From NCBI GenBank assembly GCA_946886635.1, contig CAMPIW010000002.1:1-20090 (forward strand): 20,090 bases of DNA, read 5' to 3'. Both the position numbers and the translations under genes were made by a program. This DNA is from an uncultured Candidatus Saccharibacteria bacterium. Its GTDB lineage: Bacteria; Patescibacteria; Saccharimonadia; Saccharimonadales; UBA1547. A model generated the notes under the pieces. The model saw only the letters and a list, made by a program, of their open reading frames with translations, searched no databases and was not told the DNA's origin. Positions within the stretch are counted from its first letter, which is position 1. Every line of letters begins with the position of its first letter. Shown in pieces: positions 14,460 to 20,090 of the stretch.

Positions 14460-15279
14460 GACGCCGCCTGTTGACCAGCAGACACCTGGAATGGCGCCCG
14501 ATTCGTCGCCTGAGCAGACGCCCGACTCACCACGACCATCATTGTCCTTAAAGATGCGTATTTTTTACATACTTGGGCTTCCTGCCTGGGTGTTCCTTGG
14601 CTTTATGTTGGCGCAGGCGCTTGTTTTAGCTATCGTTTCGACGCTCAGTTGGGCAGGAGTGCCACTTAGTGCGCTCAACCCGATTGTTGTGAATTCAATG
14701 GGGGGCGCGATTATTTATGGACTGGCGATTTTGTTGGTATTGGGTGTGCCATGGCTTGTAAAGAAGCGTCGAACTAATAAAAAAGAGATTGGACTGCACC
14801 GACTGCCAAACTGGATGGATATAGCTTGGACGCCGGCTGGCCTTATCGTGTATTGGATCTTAACGGCGATCGCCACACTAATTGCCGCCAACTTTTTAAC
14901 CTTTGTTGATTATGAACAGGCTCAAGAAACTGGCTTTGCATTGGTGGCAAGCCAATTTGAGTACGTTCTTGCCTTTGTTAGCCTTGTTATTGTTGCGCCA
15001 TTTGCCGAAGAAGTGCTGTTTAGGGGGTACCTATTTGGTAAGCTTCAAAAATATACGTCGGTGTGGCTGTCGATTCTTATTACCAGCCTTTTGTTCGCCG
15101 TTGTACACTTCCAGTGGAACGTTGGAATTGACGTGTTTGTTCTCAGCATAGTGCTATGTCTGCTGCGTATTGTGTCAGGAAGCTTATGGCCAGCAATATT
15201 GCTGCATATGGTAAAAAATGGCGTCGCATTTTATTTCCTCTTTATAAATCCATCACTCCTTAGTACACTAGGAGGGTAA
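14440..15279 (+). CDS. CPBP-family (Abi/CAAX-like) intramembrane metalloprotease
   Basis: A 279-aa protein with a disordered Pro/Ser/Thr/Gln-rich cytoplasmic N-terminus (1-35) and about seven or eight membrane spans. The three CPBP motifs are present: EEVLFR (190-195, the EExxxR glutamates), FAVVH (219-223), and HMVKN (256-260, HxxxN). Members of this family are membrane endopeptidases with roles ranging from prenylated-protein processing to bacteriocin immunity; the substrate here cannot be read. The start overlaps rseP by 20 nt with no Shine-Dalgarno sequence; a later in-frame ATG in the disordered tail could also be used. The pairing of two intramembrane proteases in one operon is notable. 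Confidence 0.88.
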   Translation: MSQNSSKTPPVDQQTPGMAPDSSPEQTPDSPRPSLSLKMRIFYILGLPAWVFLGFMLAQALVLAIVSTLSWAGVPLSALNPIVVNSMGGAIIYGLAILLVLGVPWLVKKRRTNKKEIGLHRLPNWMDIAWTPAGLIVYWILTAIATLIAANFLTFVDYEQAQETGFALVASQFEYVLAFVSLVIVAPFAEEVLFRGYLFGKLQKYTSVWLSILITSLLFAVVHFQWNVGIDVFVLSIVLCLLRIVSGSLWPAILLHMVKNGVAFYFLFINPSLLSTLGG

Positions 15280-15281
15280 TT

Positions 15282-16520
15282 ATGCAAGTTTCACACTTAT
15301 TTACTAAAACGCTAAAAAACGCGCCAGCTGATGAAGTTGCTAAAAATGCGCAGCTCCTTATTAGGGCTGGTTTTGTACATAAAGAAATGGCCGGCGTGTA
15401 TGACTATTTGCCGCTTGGTAAGAAGGTGCTTGAAAACATCACCCAAATTATCCGTGAAGAAATGGATGCGGTTGGTGGGAGTGAGATTAGTCTTACTGCA
15501 CTGCAGTCTAAGGGTCCATGGGAAGCTTCGGGGCGTTGGGATGATGCTGTTTTAGATGTGTGGTTTAAGACGAAACTAGCTAACGGAAGCGAACTGGGAC
15601 TTGCGCCAACACACGAAGAGCCGTTAACGATGCTTATGAAAAACTACATCCATAGCTATAAAGATCTACCGGTGTATCCGTACCAGTTCCAAATTAAGTT
15701 TCGTAACGAACTTCGTTCAAAAAGTGGCCTTATGCGTGGCCGCGAATTTTGGATGAAAGATTTATACAGCTTTAGCCGTACCCAAGAAGAGCACGATGCT
15801 TTTTACGAAAAAATATCTGGCGCCTACGACCGCGTATTTGAACGCCTTGGGCTGGGCGATTCTACCTTTAAGACATTTGCGAGCGGCGGAAGTTTTGCTA
15901 AATTTAGCCACGAATTCCAAACGATTAGCGAAGTAGGCGAGGATGTTATTTACCTAGATAGGGCTAAAAACATTGCTATTAACGAAGAGGTGCTTAACGA
16001 CGAAGTACTGGCCGAACTTGGAGTAAACCGCGACGAGCTTGAAGAGGTGAAGGCTGTTGAGGTAGGAAATATCTTTACGCTGGGGACTCGTTTTTCTGAC
16101 CCGCTCGACCTTAACTATACCGATGAAAATGGCGAATCGAAACCTGTTATTATGGGAAGCTACGGGATTGGACCAAGCCGCCTTATGGGGCTTATTGCTG
16201 AACATTTTGCTGACGATAAAGGGCTTGTGTGGCCTGAAAATGTTGCACCGTATAAAGTGTACCTCGTAAGCATTGGCGATGTAGCTGAACAGGCGAATGA
16301 GCTATATGAAAAGCTCAAAACAGCAGGGGTGAGTGTACTATTTGATGACCGCGACGAACGCCCGGGAGCAAAGTTTGCTGATGCTGAGTTGATTGGTTTG
16401 CCGTACCGTGTTACCATTAGCGGACGCCTTCTCGAGGAAGAAAAACTTGAGTTTACCTCTCGTAACGGGGGTGAAACAGAGTTATTGACACTCGATGAGC
16501 TGCTTGCTAAAATAGCTTAA
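15282..16520 (+). CDS. proS: Prolyl-tRNA synthetase lacking the INS editing domain
   Basis: A 412-aa class II synthetase, against about 570 aa for the usual bacterial enzyme. Motif 1 region (about 36-65), LAPTHEEPLT (107-116), motif 2 FRNELRSKSGLMRGREFWMKD (140-160), SHEF (209-212), motif 3 GSYGIGPSRLMG (292-303) and an anticodon-binding domain (about 322-412) are all present. The roughly 180-residue INS domain that deacylates Ala-tRNA(Pro), found between motifs 2 and 3 in E. coli, is replaced by about 35 residues (about 225-260). A short insert GSFAKF precedes SHEF. AGGAGGG 6-7 nt upstream, inside the end of the protease gene, supports the start. Mischarge proofreading would need a separate protein, not seen here. 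Confidence 0.95.
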   Translation: MQVSHLFTKTLKNAPADEVAKNAQLLIRAGFVHKEMAGVYDYLPLGKKVLENITQIIREEMDAVGGSEISLTALQSKGPWEASGRWDDAVLDVWFKTKLANGSELGLAPTHEEPLTMLMKNYIHSYKDLPVYPYQFQIKFRNELRSKSGLMRGREFWMKDLYSFSRTQEEHDAFYEKISGAYDRVFERLGLGDSTFKTFASGGSFAKFSHEFQTISEVGEDVIYLDRAKNIAINEEVLNDEVLAELGVNRDELEEVKAVEVGNIFTLGTRFSDPLDLNYTDENGESKPVIMGSYGIGPSRLMGLIAEHFADDKGLVWPENVAPYKVYLVSIGDVAEQANELYEKLKTAGVSVLFDDRDERPGAKFADAELIGLPYRVTISGRLLEEEKLEFTSRNGGETELLTLDELLAKIA

Positions 16521-16538
16521 ATAGAGATGCGAGTTATG

Positions 16539-16586
16539 CCCCCCACGCTACATATAGCGTGGGGGGTTCCGCGAAACAAGGCGGAA
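16539..16586 (+). other. Tandem hairpins between proS and greA
   Basis: A 12-bp perfect stem (16539-16550 with 16555-16566) with a 4-nt loop carries six G-C pairs at its base. It is followed directly by a second stem, TTCCGC (16567-16572) / GCGGAA (16581-16586), with an 8-nt loop. The first stem is strong enough for a terminator but has only two T's after it, so it may instead be an attenuator, an RNA-protecting end, or a greA leader structure. I see no clear greA promoter after it. Confidence 0.7.
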
Positions 16587-16611
16587 GAAAGTTATTAAAA
16601 GGATTTTTAGA

Positions 16612-17067
16612 ATGAAAAAACAATATCAAATCACTGCAGAGGGTAAAAAAGCTTTAGAGGTTGAATTAGCTGAACTTAAGTCGCGTCGTGGTGAAGTTGC
16701 CGAAAAAATCTCGAATGCTCGTGACTTCGGTGACCTTAGTGAAAACGCTGAATACGATGCTGCCCGTGAAGACCAAGGTCTTCTTGAAACACGTATTGCT
16801 GAAATTGAAGAAATTATTACCAACGCCGATATCATCAAAGCTTCAAAAAAGAGCACCATTGGACTTGGTAGCCGTGTTGAGCTAAAAAACGGTGCTAAGC
16901 CTGTTCAATACACCATTGTTGGTCCAGTTGAAGCCAACCCACTTGAAGGTAAAGTAAGCAACGAATCTCCAATTGGAATGGCGCTTTACGGCAAAAAAGT
17001 TGGTGACAAAGTTACGATCACTACACCAAAAGGTGACATTACGTACAGCATTGTTTCTGTAGGCTAG
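16612..17067 (+). CDS. greA: Transcription elongation factor GreA
   Basis: A 151-aa protein: an N-terminal coiled coil (about 8-78) with the acidic tip segment DFGDLSENAEYDAAREDQ, which carries the residues that reactivate cleavage in stalled RNA polymerase, and a C-terminal FKBP-like domain (about 82-151) with VGPVEANPLEGKVSNESPIG. AAAAGGA ahead of the ATG supports the start. The gene directly follows tandem hairpins and is directly followed by the very long hairpin at 17067. The length is near the usual 155-158 aa. Confidence 0.97.
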   Translation: MKKQYQITAEGKKALEVELAELKSRRGEVAEKISNARDFGDLSENAEYDAAREDQGLLETRIAEIEEIITNADIIKASKKSTIGLGSRVELKNGAKPVQYTIVGPVEANPLEGKVSNESPIGMALYGKKVGDKVTITTPKGDITYSIVSVG

Positions 17068-17223
17068 GATACATGCTATCTTCAATCTAGCGGCTGTTCG
17101 CATGTACTTTCGAACACTGTCGCGTAACCAATAAAAATAAGGCGCTGAGGCCCTTATTTTTATTTGCGTGAAGCCAGTTTCGAAAGTATGTGCGGGCAGT
17201 CGTTAGATTGGGGTAGCCATATC
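17067..17223 (+). ncRNA. Very long imperfect hairpin, candidate structured RNA
   Basis: Arms 17083-17114 and 17179-17210 form 32 consecutive base pairs as plus-strand RNA: 26 Watson-Crick and 6 G-U, with no mismatch. Outside them GGATA (17067-17071) pairs with TATCC (17219-17223), and GCTA with TAGC (17075-17078 / 17213-17216). Inside, ACTG/CAGT (17116-17119 / 17175-17178), a six-pair segment (17121-17126 / 17165-17170) and a 13-bp AT-rich apical stem (17130-17142 / 17152-17164) continue it. The element fills nearly the whole gap between greA and lysS. It could be a stand-alone RNA, an unusual 3' end of the greA transcript (the apical stem with T-rich arm is terminator-like in both directions), or a folded remnant of a small inverted-repeat element. 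No known RNA family was matched. Confidence 0.6.
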
Positions 17224-17240
17224 CGACACCAACAGAGGTA

Positions 17241-17249
17241 TGCTATACT
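17241..17249 (+). promoter_or_regulatory. Extended -10 promoter of lysS, leaderless
   Basis: TGCTATACT ends 9 nt before the lysS ATG at 17259, so transcription should begin within about 3 nt of the start codon. No Shine-Dalgarno sequence is present. Confidence 0.7.
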
Positions 17250-17258
17250 ATTTTTAAT

Positions 17259-18800
17259 ATGTCGACACTAAAAGATTTTCGTGATGAGCGTCTGCGTAAG
17301 CTCGCAGACCTCAAGGAGCTCGGGTTTAATCCGTATCCTGCTGATAGTCACCGCAGCCACAACGCAGGTGATGTTAAAGAAACGTTTGAGGCGCTTGAGG
17401 GGCAAACGGTGACGATTGCCGGCCGTATTATGAGCATCCGTAAGTTTGGTAAGCTGGCCTTTATTGTGCTACGCGACCAAACAGGCGAAATTCAATTGTT
17501 TATTCAAGATGGCAAGGTGAGTGCGCGTGACGCAGCTGTCGGCATTTTGGCACTCGAAGACCTTCCTTTACTTGATACTGGTGATTTCCTTGAAGCTACT
17601 GGCCCGGTTATTAAAACCAAAACTGGTGAAGTTTCAGTTGAGGTGCAAACTATGCGCCTCCTTACGAAATCGCTTCGTCCAATGCCGAGTGCCCAAGAGG
17701 GCTTTACGAACAAAGAAGAACGTATGCGTCGCCGCTACGTTGATATGAATGTTAACCTTGATGTACGTGAACGATTCGTGCGTCGTAGCAAATTTTGGCA
17801 GGCGACTCGCGATTTCTTAAACTCGAACGGTTTTATTGAAGTAAATATCCCTGTGCTTGAGCACACAACCGGTGGGGCCGACGCTAATCCATTTGTGACA
17901 CACATGGACGCGCTTGATCAAGATTTTTACCTTCGTATTAGTCACGAACTCCCTTTAAAGCGCCTTGTAGGTGCCGGGTTCGAAAAGGTTTACGACCTTG
18001 GTCCTCGGTTTCGTAACGAAAACTACAGCGACGAGCACCTTCCTGAACATGTTGCGATGGAGTGGTATTGGGCCTACGCTAACTGGCAAGATGGTATGAA
18101 GTTTATGGAAGCGATGTATAAAGACGTCCTTCAAAAGACCTTTGGTACACTTCAGTTTAAGCTTGATAATTTCGATATCAATATGGCAGGCGAATGGGAA
18201 GTATGGGACTACGCCACAATCATTAAAGAACGATATAACATTGATGTATTTAACTCAACACTTGATGAGGTAAAGCAAGCACTTGCCGATAATAAGCTAG
18301 AGGTTGAGCAAACCGAAAACCGGGCGCGTGGCATCGATAAGCTTTGGAAGAACATCCGTAAAGATGTCACTGGCCCGGTGTGGCTTGTTAATACGCCAAC
18401 TTTTATTAGTCCTTTGTCTAAAACTAACCCTAATACCCCTGAAACCGTTCAGCGCTTCCAGCCTATTATTGCCGGTTCAGAGCTTGGTAATGGCTTCTCA
18501 GAGCTTAACGACCCAGTTGATCAGCTTAACCGTTTCGTTGAACAGCAAAATATGCGCGATGCTGGTGACGAAGAGGCTATGATGCTCGATATCGATTACG
18601 TTGAAATGCTCGAATATGGCATGCCACCAGCTTGTGGATGGGGTTTTAGCGAACGAGTTTTCTGGATTTTTGAAGGGGTTACCGCCCGAGAGGGTGTTCC
18701 ATTCCCACAACTTCGTCAAGAGTACGATGAAGTAACGAAAGCCATTTACCCTGAGGTTCGCTTCGAAAACACGGCAAATACCGAAAACGTTGAGAACTAG
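17259..18800 (+). CDS. lysS: Lysyl-tRNA synthetase (class II)
   Basis: A 513-aa protein, normal length. An N-terminal OB-fold anticodon domain (about 50-135, GRIMSIRKFGKLAFIVLRD) is followed by the catalytic domain: RRRYVDMNVN, GGADANPFVTHMDALDQDFYLRIS (205-228), motif 2 FRNENYSDEHLPEHVAMEWY (251-270) and GNGFSELND (410-418). The lysine-pocket residues expected in LysRS, MExY in motif 2 and FSE at 413-415, are kept. Motif 3 reads GWGFSER (460-466) followed by VFW, where most LysRS have GLGIGIDR followed by LVM; the essential Gly and Arg remain. The downstream gene has its own promoter. Confidence 0.95.
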   Translation: MSTLKDFRDERLRKLADLKELGFNPYPADSHRSHNAGDVKETFEALEGQTVTIAGRIMSIRKFGKLAFIVLRDQTGEIQLFIQDGKVSARDAAVGILALEDLPLLDTGDFLEATGPVIKTKTGEVSVEVQTMRLLTKSLRPMPSAQEGFTNKEERMRRRYVDMNVNLDVRERFVRRSKFWQATRDFLNSNGFIEVNIPVLEHTTGGADANPFVTHMDALDQDFYLRISHELPLKRLVGAGFEKVYDLGPRFRNENYSDEHLPEHVAMEWYWAYANWQDGMKFMEAMYKDVLQKTFGTLQFKLDNFDINMAGEWEVWDYATIIKERYNIDVFNSTLDEVKQALADNKLEVEQTENRARGIDKLWKNIRKDVTGPVWLVNTPTFISPLSKTNPNTPETVQRFQPIIAGSELGNGFSELNDPVDQLNRFVEQQNMRDAGDEEAMMLDIDYVEMLEYGMPPACGWGFSERVFWIFEGVTAREGVPFPQLRQEYDEVTKAIYPEVRFENTANTENVEN

Positions 18801-18802
18801 TC

Positions 18803-18830
18803 TTGCGTTTCGTTTGAAAGTTGCTATACT
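18803..18830 (+). promoter_or_regulatory. Promoter of the FMN reductase gene
   Basis: TTGCGT (18803-18808), a 16-nt spacer, then TATACT (18825-18830) preceded by TGC. A GGGAG-type Shine-Dalgarno lies in the leader ahead of the ATG at 18873. Confidence 0.55.
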
Positions 18831-18838
18831 AAGTATAG
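18824..18838 (+). promoter_or_regulatory. Perfect palindrome over the -10 box, candidate operator
   Basis: CTATACTAAGTATAG is a 7+1+7 perfect inverted repeat that contains the whole -10 hexamer and ends near the transcription start. A dimeric repressor bound here would block RNA polymerase. Which regulator binds is unknown; the PadR gene 0.7 kb downstream has related half-sites at its own start. Confidence 0.5.
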
Positions 18839-18872
18839 TAATTATTCTTAAAGACAGGGAGAAGATAATAAT

Positions 18873-19415
18873 ATGTCGAGTATTTTAGTTGTGACCGGAA
18901 GCGTTCGTCCAAATAGCGCCAATGAAAAAGTTGTACCACTGGTAATGGCAGAGGTTGAAGCACGGGGTGCAACCGCTGTTTTAGGTGATCTCAAGGCTTT
19001 GAACTTACCGTTCTTTGATTCTCCAACCACACCAACCTCACCAGATTTCGCACCAACTCACGAATCTGTAATTGCCTGGACGAAGCTTGTGGCCGAAGCC
19101 GACGGAGTCGTACTTGTCACCCCAGAATACAACCACACGCTGACGCCGGTTCAGTTAAATGCCATCGATTGGATTGGAAAAGAATGGGAAGATAAACCAG
19201 TTGCATTGGTAGGCTACGGCTGGAATAGTGGTGCTCTACAGGCGCACGCCACTGCTCGTGAAACACTTGCTGTGAATCTAAAGGCTAAGGTTGGCGATGA
19301 TCAAACAAACTTATTCTTCGCAAAAGAATTAAACCCAGATGGTAGCGTTGCCGATGAAACCGCAGTAAAAGCAAAAATTGCGGCATCGATTAAAGAACTT
19401 CTTGCTAACAGTTAA
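18873..19415 (+). CDS. NAD(P)H-dependent FMN reductase / flavodoxin-fold quinone reductase
   Basis: A 180-aa protein of the flavodoxin-like NADPH-FMN reductase family. GSVRPNSANEK (9-19) is the FMN phosphate-binding loop, and TPEYNHTLTPVQLNAIDW, around residue 88, is the characteristic family signature that contacts the isoalloxazine. A Gly-Tyr-Gly segment follows (VALVGYGWNSG). Members reduce FMN, quinones, azo compounds or chromate at NAD(P)H expense and are often redox-stress inducible; the substrate cannot be told from sequence. The gene stands alone, with a palindromic candidate operator in its promoter and a strong terminator after it. Confidence 0.9.
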   Translation: MSSILVVTGSVRPNSANEKVVPLVMAEVEARGATAVLGDLKALNLPFFDSPTTPTSPDFAPTHESVIAWTKLVAEADGVVLVTPEYNHTLTPVQLNAIDWIGKEWEDKPVALVGYGWNSGALQAHATARETLAVNLKAKVGDDQTNLFFAKELNPDGSVADETAVKAKIAASIKELLANS

Positions 19416-19431
19416 CATCAGCAGATATATG

Positions 19432-19470
19432 ACAGGCTTTCACGAGGTAGTGAGAGCCTGTTCTGTTTTT
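19432..19470 (+). terminator. Rho-independent terminator of the FMN reductase gene
   Basis: A 12-bp stem (19432-19443 with 19450-19461, one G-U pair), a 6-nt loop and a T-rich tail ending in TTTTT. Confidence 0.9.
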
Positions 19471-19508
19471 ATGTGAATACAATACTCATATAATCAATAT
19501 AAAAAACA

Positions 19509-19546
19509 TTGACTTTATATAATACCTTGTATAGCATAGAACTATG
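19509..19546 (+). promoter_or_regulatory. PadR gene promoter with palindrome over the start codon
   Basis: TTGACT (19509-19514) precedes -10 candidates TAGCAT (19532-19537, 17-nt spacer) and, independently, a perfect TATAAT (19518-19523). CATAGAACTATG (19535-19546) is a perfect palindrome that includes the ATG, extended by GTAT (19529-19532) and ATAC (19547-19550) with a 2-nt offset. Autorepression through this site would be typical of PadR proteins, but this is inference. Confidence 0.4.
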
Positions 19547-19888
19547 ATACACGAAAATACAACGAGTGCAGAATACGCCGAACAGCTCGCGACTCAGCTT
19601 CGCAAGGGCTTTTTGGCATACTGCGTACTAAAGACATGCTCGCATGAACCAAAATACACCAGTGACATAATCACCCAACTGCGTGATGCCGAGCTGGTAG
19701 TAGTAGAGGGGACAATTTACCCTTTGCTTAGCCGATTACAAAAAGACGGTTTGTTATCACACGAGTGGCAAGAAAGCGAACAAGGCCCACCGCGAAAATA
19801 TTATAGAACGACCAAATTTGGCGACGAAGTTGTTACCCGCGTAGGTGAAAAGATTGCCGAATTAACCTCAACACTCAAGAAATTATAA
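19544..19888 (+). CDS. PadR-family transcriptional regulator
   Basis: A 114-aa protein built around a winged helix-turn-helix (about 18-95). LRKGFLAYCVLKTC, then TSDIITQLRDAELVVVEGTIYPLLSRLQKDGLL, and the wing GPPRKYYRTTKFG are the classic PadR pattern, with a C-terminal dimerisation helix (about 96-114). It is a short, PadR-s1-like form without the extra C-terminal domain. AAGGAG overlapping its stop leads into the next gene 10 nt later, so the two form an operon in which PadR probably controls itself and its partner. Ligand and targets are unknown. Confidence 0.92.
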   Translation: MIHENTTSAEYAEQLATQLRKGFLAYCVLKTCSHEPKYTSDIITQLRDAELVVVEGTIYPLLSRLQKDGLLSHEWQESEQGPPRKYYRTTKFGDEVVTRVGEKIAELTSTLKKL

Positions 19889-19898
19889 GGAGAGTATG

Positions 19899-20090
19899 AT
19901 GAACGAGATTACCCGAATTCACATTGCAAAAACCGCCTACGATATAGAAATCGCGGCCAAAAAGCAATTAGAAAAATATATTAAAAGTCTTGAAACATAC
20001 GCACAAGATGCCGATGTTGTAACGGATATTGAGATCCGTATCACTGAACTATTAGCCGAGCGTAGCATAAAACCTGGCGGTGTTATTAAT
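19899..20090 (+). CDS. N-terminus of a PspC-type envelope protein (partial, runs off the window)
   Basis: An open frame starts at ATG 19899 (or the adjacent in-frame ATG 19896) behind AAGGAG at 19887-19892 and continues to the last base, 64 codons visible. The segment RIHIAKTAYDIEIAAKKQLEKY...DIEIRITELLAER resembles the cytoplasmic N-terminal part of PspC-domain proteins common in Bacteroidota and Patescibacteria, in which a short beta strand precedes a helix ending in DIE-R--ELL-E. PadR followed by a PspC or DUF1700-like membrane protein is a recurrent operon type linked to envelope stress. The PspC domain itself would lie beyond the window, so the call is moderate. Confidence 0.55.
   Translation, partial: MNEITRIHIAKTAYDIEIAAKKQLEKYIKSLETYAQDADVVTDIEIRITELLAERSIKPGGVIN

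Noticed and set aside
15270..17260. T-box riboswitches ahead of proS or lysS
   Set aside because: proS starts 3 nt after the upstream gene and lysS is essentially leaderless; no T-box sequence (AGGGUGGNACCGCG-like) is present.
1..20090. Alternative genetic code with TGA read as Gly or Trp
   Set aside because: All conserved proteins are full length under the standard code and none needs read-through of TGA; only the lack of TGA stops is unusual.
1..20090. CRISPR arrays, tRNA or rRNA genes, insertion sequences
   Set aside because: I saw no regularly spaced repeats, no cloverleaf with the conserved TTCGA/TTCAA arm in place, no rRNA-like conserved blocks, and no transposase or integrase motifs.

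Overview
The window looks like a chromosomal stretch from a streamlined Patescibacteria (CPR) genome, most likely Candidatus Saccharibacteria (TM7) or a close relative. This placement is inferred from gene content and style, not from a marker tree. The signs are short spacers and compact housekeeping proteins (199-aa EF-Ts, 412-aa ProRS without an editing domain), a type B L31 with a basic tail, prepilin-lectin fusion proteins, and many genes whose start codon lies about 8-13 nt behind an extended -10 box. The standard code reads every gene without interruption, yet none of the 25 complete genes ends in TGA.

Layout. 1-3825 (+): an LCP cell-wall ligase, a polytopic membrane protein, and a prepilin-like protein with a FISUMP-type C-terminus. 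3853-5740 (-): prmC and prfA overlap; the methyltransferase sits beside its substrate RF1. 5799-7350: a DUF3817-like membrane protein, a two-span membrane protein, rpmE type B and a small unknown soluble protein. 7382-9194: a DUF475/TerC-family membrane protein diverges from a 71-aa membrane protein. Next to them is a GC-rich minus-strand cassette encoding two tiny Cys/His peptides, the second resembling a miniature bacterial metallothionein. 9207-10703: rpsB-tsf with promoter, leader and terminator. 10775-11983: a second prepilin-like protein with a formylglycine-generating-enzyme (SUMF1)-like C-terminus, lying where pyrH usually is. 12014-17067: frr-uppS-rseP-CPBP protease-proS, a strong hairpin, then greA. 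17067-17223: a very long RNA-type hairpin. 17259-20090: lysS, an NAD(P)H:FMN reductase, and a PadR regulator followed by the start of a PspC-like gene.

How it fits together. Most of the window is translation (S2, EF-Ts, RRF, RF1 and its methylase, L31, ProRS, LysRS, GreA) plus envelope work (LCP ligase, undecaprenyl-PP synthase, site-2 protease, CPBP protease, probable PadR/PspC stress operon). The two pilin fusions are plausible surface adhesins of the kind an epibiont would use, and they appear to have been placed singly among housekeeping genes.

The best candidates for something undescribed are (a) the 17067-17223 structure, whose core is 32 consecutive RNA base pairs with all six non-Watson-Crick pairs being G-U on the plus strand, (b) the metallothionein-like two-peptide cassette at 8826-9194, and (c) the pair of pilins that share an N-terminal module but carry different lectin-fold-type heads.
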